Part shown: in pieces, positions 54,225 through 63,804 of the stretch
How positions within the stretch are numbered: the stretch's first letter is position 1
How the letters are laid out: each line of letters begins with the position of its first letter
Assembly (NCBI GenBank): GCA_015179125.1
Contig: WHVA01000163.1
Location: 62,001-126,000, forward strand
Length of the DNA: 64,000 nt
Direction of reading: 5' to 3'
From: Gautieria morchelliformis
Lineage: Eukaryota > Basidiomycota > Agaricomycetes > Gomphales > Gomphaceae
Made by a program: the position numbers and the translations under genes
The notes under the pieces: model-generated
The model's database searches: none
What the model was told of the DNA's origin: nothing
The model's input: the letters and a program-made list of their open reading frames with translations, nothing else

Positions 54225-54770
54225 CATGTCCTCACACATAATGTGTCCTCACAGGTAGCGTGTCCCCACACGTAATGTGTCCCCACCGGTAGCGTGTCCA
54301 CACATGTAACGTGTCCCCACCGGTAGTGTGTCCCCACACGTAATGTGTCCTCACATGTAACGTGTCCCCACCAGTAGTGTGTCCTCACACGTAACGTGTC
54401 CTCACAGGTAGCATGTCCCCACACGTAACGTGTCCCCACATATAACTCCCCACACATAACATGTCCCACACGTAACGTGTCCTCACATGTAACCTGTCCC
54501 CACAGGTAGCGTGTCCTCACACGTAATGTGTTCTCACAGGTAGCATGTCCTCACACGTAACGTGTCCTCACAGGTAGCATGTCCCCACACGTAACGTGTC
54601 CCCACATATAACTCCCCACACATAACATGTCCCACACGTAACGTGTCCTCACATGTAACCTGTCCCCACAGGTAGCGTGTCCTCACACGTAATGTGTTCT
54701 CACAGGTAGCATGTCCCCACATGTAACATGTCCTCACAGGTAACATGTCCTCACACATATCAGGGACATG
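54225..54770. repeat. 17-bp GTGTCC array in Helitron E
   Basis: Variable 17-bp units such as GTGTCCCCACACGTAAC and GTGTCCTCACAGGTAGC, with a longer duplicated block (54395-54530 equals 54565-54705). The minus strand stays open as Cys/Thr/Arg-rich frames, which I regard as by-products. Confidence 0.7.
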
Positions 54771-54779
54771 TATCAGTAT

Positions 54780-55245
54780 CTATTTTGTGACATATATAAA
54801 ATAGCAAAAGAAACCACATTTAAGCAGCTGTTGTCATTAATTTTAACAAAGTTAGGATAATTTATTGATATCTACCTTTTGAAAAAATGCCAAAAGATGT
54901 ACAGTACATTTAAGCTGAAGCTGGCATTAATTTTAGCAAAGTCAGGATAATTCATTGATATCTATATATATCTTTCAAAAAAACATAATAAAAAAACACA
55001 CTACAGTCAGAATAAGTTATTGATATCTATTTGCGAAAAAATATCAAAAAATGTACAGGATATTTAAGTTGGCTGTTATTAAGGTTAGGAAGTTACATTT
55101 ATTGATGTCTATTTGCGAAAAACTATCAAAAAAATGTACAGGGAATTTAAGTTGGTTATTATTAAGGTTAGCAAGTTAGGTGTATTGATAGCTATTTGCG
55201 AAAAAATATCAAAAAATATACAGGACATTGAAGCAGAAGCTGGTG
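54780..55245. repeat. AT-rich tandem repeats, about 60-125-bp units, in Helitron E
   Basis: ATTGATATCTATTTGCGAAA then AAATATCAAAAAATGTACAG recurs at least five times with AAGTTGG...TATTAAGGTTAG spacers. Related sequence is in D (53090-53300) and, inverted, in Helitron A (38950-39080), showing common ancestry of the leaders of both Helitron families. Confidence 0.6.
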
Positions 55246-55562
55246 TCAATTCATAGCCAAAGAAGCCCAGAGACACCCAGAGACACACAGAAAGACACCA
55301 AGACCCCAGCCAAAGCAACAGTAAGCCCACCAGTACAGCCAAAACACAGGAAGACACCAGTGGGGAGTGCGGCTCTGCAACATCGCTCTCTTTATACCAA
55401 GCGAAGGGTCGTGCACGGACCACCCTCGCATATGGTCGCGAACCGGTCACATGACCTGGAACGCTGCTGCGCCGCTCGCGCGCTCCGCTGACAAACTAAT
55501 GACCAAGCATTGGTCAGCAGCGCCCACAACCCACTGAGCGTGTTTAGTGTTTAACTCTTAGA

Positions 55563-55923
55563 CTAGGTGGTGACATAGGGGGGGAGAGGTCGAGGTGGAG
55601 GGCGAAGCCGAGCGAACACTAAGGAGGAGTAGCGAAAGGGAAAATGGGGATACCAAGGTGCAGGAAATGCACAGGTCATGACAACCCAACTATTAGGACA
55701 CCATCGGAAGAGGGTCGAGCAGAGGAGGTGGTAGGCCCAGTGATGACTGCCGAGTCAGTCCCAGGACGTCGATAGTGCATTTGACGGCGCGGCTATGGTA
55801 GTTGGCGCGAACAGCGAGAGTTGGTTGCCGAACATAACAATGGTGATCGGAACGAACACGAAGGTGGGGTGAGAAAATAGGAAAACTGAGCTTCTAAGTA
55901 TGGGAGATAAACGCGTCATGACA
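55563..55923 (-). repeat. LTR-like repeat, family TGTCATGACG (inverted copy)
   Basis: The reverse complement of 48753-49087 apart from point differences, up to CCCCCCCTATGTCACC. There it is joined to ACCTAG and Helitron E. At 55923 the minus-strand start TGTCATGACGCG follows the purine-rich AGGAGGGGGGTAC, which looks like a polypurine tract of a lost element. Confidence 0.6.
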
Positions 55924-56028
55924 GTACCCCCCTCCTAGCTTCAGAGTCCAACGACGTAGTGCTCTGGGATGGGGGACGAGTCTGAGGATGTAATAGTGCT
56001 CCCGATATGATCTCTCTCCGCTTGGTCC

Positions 56029-56566
56029 GTGCACGGCTCAGCCCTGGGCTTAAAAAGGCGTTGCAGCGTGAGGCGACGGGTTCATTTCACTATTCGATTC
56101 CTTATGGCCCCTAACGAGTCCTCCTCTCTCTCTGTGCTCATTGAGCGAACGTGGGTCAAGCTGAAGGTTCATCCTGACCTTCGGGGAGCCTTGCGCGAAG
56201 AAGTGGAGCAGTGGGTTGTCGAGGCTGAAGAGCTTCAGGTAGGAGGGCTCCCTCATCAAGGATTATCGCTGACCACCCCATCACAGGGCCGAGCTGCGTA
56301 CCACATTGCGTGTTGAAGCGATCGCGGATCCCGACTTCGAACGTCCGTCAGAAGTGGACGACCTGGCGAGGGAGGTGAAGGAAGCGAAAGAGTGGTTCGG
56401 GAGTGTGGGTTTCTTAGTTAGCCCAGAATTCCTTGATGCCGGGATGAACGCGGTGCCAGAACCGATAGCGTCGCGAGGTCCGTCGAAGGAACCCGAGGTA
56501 CTGGGGGTTGCTACGAAGGAGCCCCGAATCGAGGGGGACAGTATGCGGGAGTCTGAAGGTATGTGA
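56029..56566 (+). CDS. hypothetical protein, helical, possibly two exons
   Basis: Two open stretches: 56104-56244 (MAPNESSSLSVLIERTWVKL then KVHPDLRGALREEVEQWVVE) and 56306-56566 (RVEAIADPDFERPSEVDDLA then REVKEAKEWFGSVGFLV). A GT..AG-like gap (about 56238-56287) could join them. The composition is charged and amphipathic, gag-like in feel, and a TTAAAAAGG box lies at 56050, about 50 bp before the ATG at 56104. I do not recognise the family. The position right of an LTR-like repeat allows a retroelement Gag, but its strand is opposite to that LTR copy. Confidence 0.3.
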
Positions 56567-56915
56567 CACTTGTTTATTTGCTGGTCTCCTGACTTGAAGT
56601 TCTCTCAAAACGTACTCATACAGAGCGATGGCCATGGCTGCGACACGGAGATATGCCTCTATTGAGTTGTCTGCCATCTTGGGGAGGTGGAGATGGGGGG
56701 AAGATTTTGGTAGTCTGCCATGGTGTTCCTTGGCGGCGATCGAGATATTTTAAACAAAGTCTAAAAGCAGATGCCTGGTCATTGACCTCAGTTGCGCCTG
56801 CCCCAGGAGTACCAGGACCAAGGCGTGAGTCATGTCGTGTGACGATACTTCTCCCAAAAGGGACGACCGATATCAGACGTGTACCCAACCATGCCTCGTA
56901 TACTCTATAGTCGCT
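56567..56915 (-). pseudogene. DUF6533-like gene, promoter and first exon only
   Basis: The reverse complement carries the same 5' region as the 26-kb copy and MADNSIEAYLRVAAMAIALY EYVL from an ATG at 56677, then unrelated sequence from about 56600. Promoter-side similarity runs from about 56692 to TAGAGTATA at 56901-56909, the point where the 26-kb copy meets a Helitron end. It is a truncated relative, so it cannot make a membrane protein. Confidence 0.6.
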
Positions 56916-57470
56916 TACATCTTGTCTGACAACTGGCACGTTAAAGCGCCTGGGCAGTTCTGAGCGGAGGCGAGTACGTATCATGGATGGACATTCATCG
57001 CGCCATTCCGCGGCTTTGACCAGCCTACATCACCGTGTTTTAGGGCTTGGTGGTTGCGGTCAGAATGTGTATCCCGAGGTCTACATAAACCAAGGTAGCA
57101 GTGAGTAATTAGTTTCCGTGATGATCCCAGCATGGTAACTTGAACCTCCAAATACCCGGGAGTGACATCAAATTGAATCGACCAACTATTGATATCCATC
57201 AAAGATATCGGATTGTGCCAGTGGTTACTGCGTCGATAACAAGCTTACATAAGTAAGCTTTAGTGTTACATAATCGGTCATGCGCTTGCTCACGTGAAGT
57301 TGCCCAGAAGGCGTCTGGTGAAACATCCATCGTGTCGATCTATGACAGATGGCGCATATATATGATATGGCACTGTCCCTATGGAGCCGGTGGATGTGCA
57401 TGGTTATTTCTGTTTTGGGCAGCGGATGTTGATCGGCGGCATCGGCCTTGCTCTCAAACTTTTCACGCGC
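56916..57470. other. spacer with no supported gene
   Basis: Short frames only. A CTTACATAAGTAAG inverted repeat occurs at about 57244-57257. No promoter or element end is assigned. Confidence 0.3.
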
Positions 57471-57760
57471 ATGTCGATGCGGGCGTGACCTCCATCACGA
57501 TCTCGCCGGACGGCCCCCTCGTCGCCACAGGCTCGCTTCACACGATTGTCCAGCTGTGGGACATGCAGACGAGGCAGCTGATGGACCATGTCCTGGGGCA
57601 CAATGACAGCGTGAACAGCGTTGCGTTCATGCCGGATGGCAAGGGGGTCGTGAGTGGAAGCCTCGACCAGATGCTGACGCCCTAGGACCTGGACCCACTG
57701 CTGTGGCATGCACAGAGGACCACGTAGCTGAGGGCAGTGTAGAATGTAACTCATAGCAGC
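57471..57760 (+). pseudogene. TUP1: Tup1-like WD40 repressor fragment
   Basis: HVDAGVTSITISPDGPLVAT followed by GSLHTIVQLWDMQTRQLMDH and GHNDSVNSVAFMPDGKGVVS with GSLDQ matches two adjacent WD repeats of the Tup1 corepressor, a nuclear protein recruited by DNA-binding factors. Where the family has a KYWDL-type motif the frame has P-stop-DL: the Trp TGG reads TAG at 57683. Only about 80-95 residues of a protein of several hundred are present, with no N-terminal tetramerisation part. It is a fragment with no likely function. Confidence 0.65.
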
Positions 57761-60087
57761 TTGCAATATGTTTACCTGTTACACCCAGTTGTGGTTGCGC
57801 TCCAAGTAGATTATATGCAAGCAACATAGAAGGACCCTGATGCCTTCGTTTACATCCAAGAGCAACATTATCCTTGAGGGCCTACATTCCAAGAATGTCT
57901 CTGATTTTCAGCCACAAGACTTTTGCAACAATAACAGGGGAAAAGGCATCAGTGGAGGGTGCAAGCCAATTGGTCATTGAATATGTCACCCAGGAACATA
58001 CGGGTCCTGTTAGATCACAGGTTTCAGCTACGACATTAGACGCAAAACAACATCATGAAATGCACCTTGGTGCATATATAGGCACATGACACCAGCTGCA
58101 TACACGCGTCCCCATGTGTTGGTGGTTTCGAGATTGTCGCGGGGTGCTGGTGTGGTAGTTTCGAAGCTGTAATCTGAGGTTTTCATGGATGCCCTAGATA
58201 GGACCATGAGCGTCATTTCATTAATGATGCAGGCGCGTGAAATAAAGACCAAAGGCGCCCAGTGCGTTTGGCTTGCACCGTGAAAAATCTCTGACTGAAG
58301 TCTGAGGGAAGTACGTCATCGGAGCTGGACGCATACTGAGGGGGATTTGCCAAATCCCCCTCAGTAATTTGGGACACATTGTGTTAGCATCCGGTTGAGC
58401 GTTACTGCCTCCACACACATGGGTTTTGTACGCTCTTGGCAGAATCTGAAATTTTGTGGGAAAGTGTCAAGTAGATGACTTCAGACAAGAATGTTACCCT
58501 GCCACTGGGTTAGGTTGCAGCACGCGACAGGGATGAAGTTGGACGACAGATTCCTTGCACGATGATATTGGATGTGCACTTTTGGTGCTACAAGAAAAAC
58601 CTGAGGGTCAGTCAGCGAGTGTTTGCTGACAATGTGTATCTGTTGCACATATGGCGGCGAGAGAAAAAATATGTTGTGGGGAGGGGCCACCCTTACCCAT
58701 TTTATCCTCATTACAGGCTCTCTGCAACACTTCCCCCTTTACTCCACGTAGGATCTATCCTCCGTCCGCCCATCCTTACATGGCATGTAAGCCACCCACC
58801 CGTCCCTGTGCAAGCTGGTGTTGGTCCGGTGGGCTTTGCAGTCGCCAGCTTCTTAGGTAAATATTTGACCCTAGCTTTGACACTTCCCCACCAAACCAAT
58901 TAATTGCGACAGAGCCTGCAACGTCCCCTCTTGTTATATACATATATGCGCCTGCTAGCTCGTGCCTATCCCGGGGCTTAGAGTGCTCAATAGACTGTGG
59001 ACGTGTGGCCACTCGGCTCCCCTTACCCCACCCCCAACCAGATACCTTTCTCACCCTTTACCTTCACAGGGTCTTCCAGTGTATTTGCCCCGCCCTCCCC
59101 CTTCCTGGCTGGGCTCGGACCCGGCGGCGCTTTCGTCCGTCGCAATGCGCCAACGTTCTCCTTGCACTATATAGCATGCTGCAGCGGCGCGCTGTCGCGC
59201 ACTACTTCTGGGCATTAGATGAGAGAAGAAGCAACCATGTTAGTAAGGCATATTGGGGTAGATGTCACATGCACAGTGAGTGCTGCAGCGACAGGCATGA
59301 ACATGGCGGTTCCACCGTGAAGTTGGGATGCCGCACCTCCATCTCCTGGACGAGCAGAGATGGATAGGCAGGTGAAATTTGGCATACAAAGGATTGATTT
59401 AATGGAGGAGCGGACACGGTGCGTTTATGTTGCTCTTTCTTCTCTATATGTGTGAATGGATCTGTGACATTCATTTTGTTGATTTGGCCTGATGTCATTA
59501 CTCAATCATTTCCCCCTTTGCTGAGACGTGATTGTATTACAGGTGGGATGGTCTCGAAGGAAGTGGTACCAATGAATGGGTCGTGAGGCTTGGCCGCAGA
59601 TGAATGGAGTGCAGGAATTGAAAAGGTATTCTGTCTAATGCACGCTTTGCTAGTATCCATATTTTTCTTTGCTATCCTCAGCTTGTTGTGTACCTACTTA
59701 TTAATCACCAGAGTGTAAGTATCGCTAGGGGTTTATAACGATTGAACACGACTTTTCTGGTGACATTGTGGATTATCGCACACTGTGGATAGCGAATCCA
59801 TTGAAACCTAGTGGGTTTACCCACGGGGTTTCTGTTTTCAGTGGGTACATCATTGAAACAGCCCCCATTGAAACAAACCAATGAATTTTGGGCTTACCGG
59901 GTTTCCTAGAAAAAACCAATGAAATTATTCAAGTGGTTGGACCAGTAGAATTTTCAGTGGCTTTGTCACTTTGTTTCCGTGCCATAGGAACTACATATTC
60001 AATGTAATTATCATGAGAATTTCAGTGCTCGAAGGCCTGGATTGCCATTGTTTGCACACTTAAAAATTTTCAAGATAGCTCATGGAA
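57761..60087. other. long stretch with no recognised gene
   Basis: Many short frames occur (for example 58562-58903 and 59005-59367), but none carries a motif I can name. 58334-58366 is a perfect 16-bp-arm palindrome. 59800-59960 repeats ATTGAAAC/CCAATGAAA words. 59770-59830 resembles the ACTGTGG...AACCCA(A)TGAA words before the Helitron 3' end at 48110. Weak GT..AG borders around 58640-58860 hint at an eroded gene without giving one. Confidence 0.3.
58334..58366. repeat. 33-nt perfect palindrome
   Basis: Arms of 16 bp (TACTGAGGGGGATTTG and its complement) surround a single C. The GGGGATTTG word also recurs in the 31915-32030 repeat region. Nothing shows whether it is an element end. Confidence 0.7.
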
Positions 60088-60311
60088 CATCATGACAATC
60101 CGATCATGGGAACACCATCGAAAGAGGGTTGAGCGGAGGAGGTGATAGGCTCAGTTATGACTACCAAGTTGGTCCAAAGACGTTGATCGTGCTTTGATGG
60201 CGTGGCTATGGTAAATGGCGTGAACAGCGAAGATCGGTTGCCGAACACGGAGGTGGAGTGGGGAATGGGAGAATAGAGCATCTGAGTATCGGAAATAAAT
60301 GCGTCATGACA
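60088..60311 (-). repeat. LTR-like repeat, family TGTCATGACG (third copy)
   Basis: On the minus strand TGTCATGACGCATTTATTTC starts at 60311 and runs in parallel with the 48-kb and 55-kb copies for about 220 bp, with more substitutions. It abuts the LINE RNase H frame, which ends a few codons into it, so the LTR inserted in the LINE or joined it by deletion. Confidence 0.55.
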
Positions 60312-60981
60312 GTACCGTGTTGACAAGGTACTGCCCAGGTATGGTGCTCTCTCTTCTGGTTGTCTGGATCGCCGCCTGGCTGTCCAGGGTGACTACGTAG
60401 CTGTCACTCCTCTCCATGTTTAGCATTTTGGCTGCCATGGCCGCCCCCGCCAGCTCTACCTTGAACACCATGTGTTCACTTTCCAGCCCCATGTACAGCC
60501 GCACTGACTTCTGCTCCCTCCCGTTTCTGTATAGTACAGCTGCCGCTCCTATTCTGCCTTCCAGGCATGACCTGTCCGAGAAGACGACCACTTTCACCCT
60601 TTCTGTCTCAATATGCTCGATTGCCTGCTCTTTGTCACGTGGGATCTGTGTGCTAAAGGCTGGGGCCCACTTGGGCACGAATACAATGGTCTGGATCTTT
60701 TCCATTCTGTCTGGATTCAGTCTGTAAGCATGCAGGATCTCGTGGAGCGGTGACCAATGATGCTGTACATATCTTTTTGCTGCTTTCTTCACTTTTGCCG
60801 CAAGCGGGTGGCTGTCTGGTAGGCAGGCAAGCTTCACTGCTGCTCTGTGTACCAGCTTGGCCACCAGCAGCGGGAACGGCATGAGATTGGTGTGTGCTTC
60901 AAGTGTGTCTGTGGGGGAATGAGAGGGCAGACCAGGAGGCAAAAAAGTGGTGAGGGGTGACAACAGTGAGGAGAGATGCAC
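60312..60981 (-). pseudogene. Tad1-like LINE fragment, polymerase tail and RNase H
   Basis: The C-terminal part of a fungal non-LTR retrotransposon polyprotein. PFPLLVAKLVHRAAVKLACL then LPDSHPLAAKVKKAAKRYVQ and SPLHEILHAYRLNPDRMEKI is the conserved linker after the polymerase. RNase H shows VVFSDRSCLEGRIGAAAVLY (Asp kept; Gly of DGS is Arg), FKVELAGA (Glu) and TLDSQAAI (Asp). The frame runs IPGQYLVNTV and then into the LTR-like repeat. No polymerase catalytic part is present upstream (right) in the window, so the copy is 5' and 3' truncated. Confidence 0.75.
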
Positions 60982-62128
60982 CGAATACCAACCCGGACGC
61001 CATGCTCATTTCCTTATGCACAAGCTCACAGAATACCATGTTGGCTACCTGGGGGCCTTACTTGCAGATGACACCCCCACAATCCAAGAGCACGAGCGGG
61101 CCGCTGCCCTTCTAGGCTACGGGCCACTCATTTCTTGCTCGTTTGCATCTGCTCGTCGAGAACAGAAGCTGCCGCGCATGTGTCAATTCCAAAAAGAAGG
61201 ATGCTAATCAGGGGCTTACTGAAGGTAGAGGCTCTGGGTTTTGCTCCAGTGCAGCACAATTATTCCTGTGCAGGCAGGTTTGATCAGCGCACGAACATTG
61301 ATGGGCAACTCATCTCTGTTAGGAGGCATGTCCGGTCGCAGAGGGTCCAGCGCAGATTCGTAGTGGGTGTCCAGCACATCGGGAGTGATATCCACCGTCT
61401 CGGTGCTGAGGGTGCATCCTCGCATGATGATAGCCTCATAAAAGCCTAGAGTCTTCTCAAACACGTCACGCGTGGCCTCACGTGACTCTCAAACGCGAAC
61501 TGACGTGGTGCCAGCATTCCCACCCGACACATTTCCTGAGGCTGTCGCACCTGCCCACCAGCTACGATAGGTGCACGCCTTCACGGACCGACCTGGGCAG
61601 GTCCAGGTTGAATGAAGACTAACTCACAGTTGGTCTTCATTTGATAGCAAGCCATGGGCGAAACACCCTCATCATCAGTGAGGAGGTGGCATGGGATGTC
61701 ACGGTGGCTTCCATGCACGTCACCCAGGGAGTATTGGAGGTTTTCCATTGGGTGGATGAATAAGGATCGGTCAATGGCAAACCAATGTGCGATGGCGTCT
61801 CCCAGGTGAGTGCTGGTTTGAGGCTATTTGAGAACAGCATGGACGGGTGGTCGATAACCACTTTCACAGTGGATTTGCGAGTGATTCGCACCGGATCACG
61901 CTTGGGAGTCTGCACCATGATCTCCTCAACGCGTGCCAGTTCGTACGGTTCATACCCATGGTCACTCCGGGAGGGGGAGCTCGACAACGTGCCATGCGAC
62001 TGCAGGAGCTCTCTGGACTCTCATGGGGGATGTACGATGACCTGCTGGATGGCGCTGTCATGCCTGATGTCCATTGTTTGGATACAACGGTCACACGGGG
62101 CAGGTGCAAGTGGGGACGCAGGATGCAC
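60982..62128. other. unrecognised coding-like fragments
   Basis: Plus 60947-61207 includes HKLTEYHVGYLGALLADDTP. Minus 61216-61464 includes ALDPLRPDMPPNRDELPINV. On the minus strand near 61590-61700, a frame includes DVHGSHRDIPCHLLTDDEGV and ends after QPGPAQVGP. These look more protein-like than random, but I know no family for them. They may be pieces of one decayed minus-strand gene or element. Confidence 0.25.
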
Positions 62129-62190
62129 GTGTAGGTTGGGAGTGAGGCAAGGGGTCTGACCAGACTCTTCACCTTACTCCCAACCTACAC
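62129..62190. repeat. hairpin, 19-bp arms
   Basis: GTGTAGGTTGGGAGTGAGG at 62129 and its complement ending at 62190 pair with one mismatch around a 24-nt loop. It could be a short element's fold-back or a transcript 3' structure. Confidence 0.6.
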
Positions 62191-62358
62191 AGCCGTGCTA
62201 CACGGGCATGATAGGCCAGCGCAGCCGCACTAATTAAGCCAGTGACGCGTCTGGCCAATCAGACATGTCGCTAGTGTCAATCACGGGTAAGTGCACTTGG
62301 CACTTGTGATTTATATTAGTGCACCCAGGGCACACTAATACAACCAAGCCTGGGTGTC

Positions 62359-63799
62359 TGCTTTGGAACCCATTGAACTAAACGTAAAACTGTGGTGTTA
62401 AACACAATTCTAAAGTTCAATCAGAGATTTGACTTTACAAGCACACGCAAGCTTCGAAACTATTTTAACGGAGAACCCAATTAAGAAATTATACTCCGGT
62501 GAACAATCAGAATCAGTATTGGTACAGGAAGTGTAGCAATAGAGATTTAACTGAACACGTGTAGTTCTTAGATTGTGCAATACTTTGTGAGGTCAAAGAA
62601 TGTTATTAGGCGTCCAAGGGTCCAGATACTTTAAGGGGAAAGCTACCTAGAGTCTTAGGACCGCGGGTCGAGTGAATTAAAGACAACAATAATCCCCAAG
62701 ACGTGAAAAGATAGTTCTGCGCTTGAACTCTTCCTCAGTTCAAGTATGTCACTATTCTTGTGGCTTTTCTGGTTTTCCAACTCAACAAACGTAGGATATT
62801 AACTCACTTACCCTGAGTTAGGTTAATATCTGCAGTGCGTTGATTGATCAAGAAATATCAATTACTCAAAAGGCTATTAACCCACTTAACTCAGAGTTAA
62901 GTTAATAATCTATTGTGTGAATTGAATAACTAATAACCAAGTCTATTAGATCACTGCTCAGAGTGGCGTCTAATGGTACAAGATTACTAATCAGTTACTC
63001 TTAGTAATGTTGCTGTTCGCAGCGCGATTAGTCAGAGCCTGCTGCAATTAAAATAGAGCACTCTTGTACTTCTCAGAGCCAATCAGAGTTGCTGCAATCT
63101 TAGACTGTAGCCAAGTCAGTGAGCCAGTACTTCGGTACAAGGCTGTGTTGAAGTCACACTTCAGTTACTCAAGGTATGAGTGGTTTGGGTGAAAGATAAT
63201 TGATTGCTTCACTGCTAAAACTGCAGGCTATTTAAACTGCATCTATCTAGCTTATGTAACTACTGCCAGGAACCTTGTAGAGGCTTCTACTACTGTGAAG
63301 AACCTTGTGGAAGCTTAGAGAAGCTTCAGGAAAGGTTTGGAAACTATTGGAAGGCTGTGGAAGGTTCTATTGCTATATTGAGTTAAAGTCACAGCTCTGT
63401 GACAGTAAAGCTAAGAGTATGTAAGAAACTCCCACGCTCATGTGATTATCATGTGACGAAGGAAAGTCATGTGATTGTCAGGTGACCGTAGATAATCAAG
63501 TGACTTTGAGGTCAGGTGATTGTCAGGTGACTGTAGATAATCAGGTGACTTTGAGGTCAGGTGATTGTCAGGTGACTGTGGATGATCAGGTGACTTTGAG
63601 CTGTTTTTGAGGTCATGTGATAGTCATGTGACCGTGGGGGATTCTTTGCTAAACTATCAAGAGATTGTTGTATCTTGTGGACCCAATGTGAGTGTAGCAT
63701 AGAAATATTAATACAACCTTTCTTGAGGACATTTGAAACTAATTAACTACCTAGTAAATGTTCATAAATAGGTAGCTACTTTGTGGACGATCCCTAACG
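62359..63799. repeat. solo LTR 2, relative of the 51-kb LTR
   Basis: It starts TGCTTTGGAACCC (first copy TGTTTTGGAACCC) and ends near CCCTAACG. GTGTC flanks both sides (62354-62358 and 63800-63804). Internally the order of AAGCTTGTGGAAG-type and GGTTTGGAAAC-type blocks resembles the first LTR, though overall divergence is high. No gene is inside. Its 3' end lacks the usual CA, so the right border is less sure. Confidence 0.5.
63466..63600. repeat. 45-bp tandem repeat, three units
   Basis: Units start at 63466, 63511 and 63556, each with GTCAGGTGATTGTCAGGTGA, a CTGTAGATAATCAGG variant and TGACTTTGAG. It lies inside solo LTR 2. Flanking weaker units (CATGTGATTATCATGTGAC) extend it on the left. 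Confidence 0.8.
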
Positions 63800-63804
63800 G
63801 TGTC

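Larger units (their letters stand above)
53750..55562 (-). mobile_element. Helitron E (family 2), non-autonomous
   Basis: The minus strand starts TCTAAGAGTTAAACAC at 55562 and ends with hairpin GCACGAAGCGTGGG and ACCCACCTAG at 53750. Its 3' 475 bp match D closely, including the tail of D's unknown frame. Most of that frame is replaced by a direct junction of its 3' part to the 17-bp array at about 54222. The leader holds AT-rich repeats (54780-55240) and a GC-rich start near 55440-55500. Its CTAG touches D's TC, and its own TC is preceded by another CTAG. Confidence 0.8.

Noticed and set aside
54188..54758. Cys/Thr/Arg repeat proteins on the minus strand
   Set aside because: The 17-bp array gives a 17-residue periodic frame by arithmetic. 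No evidence of expression or conservation beyond the array.
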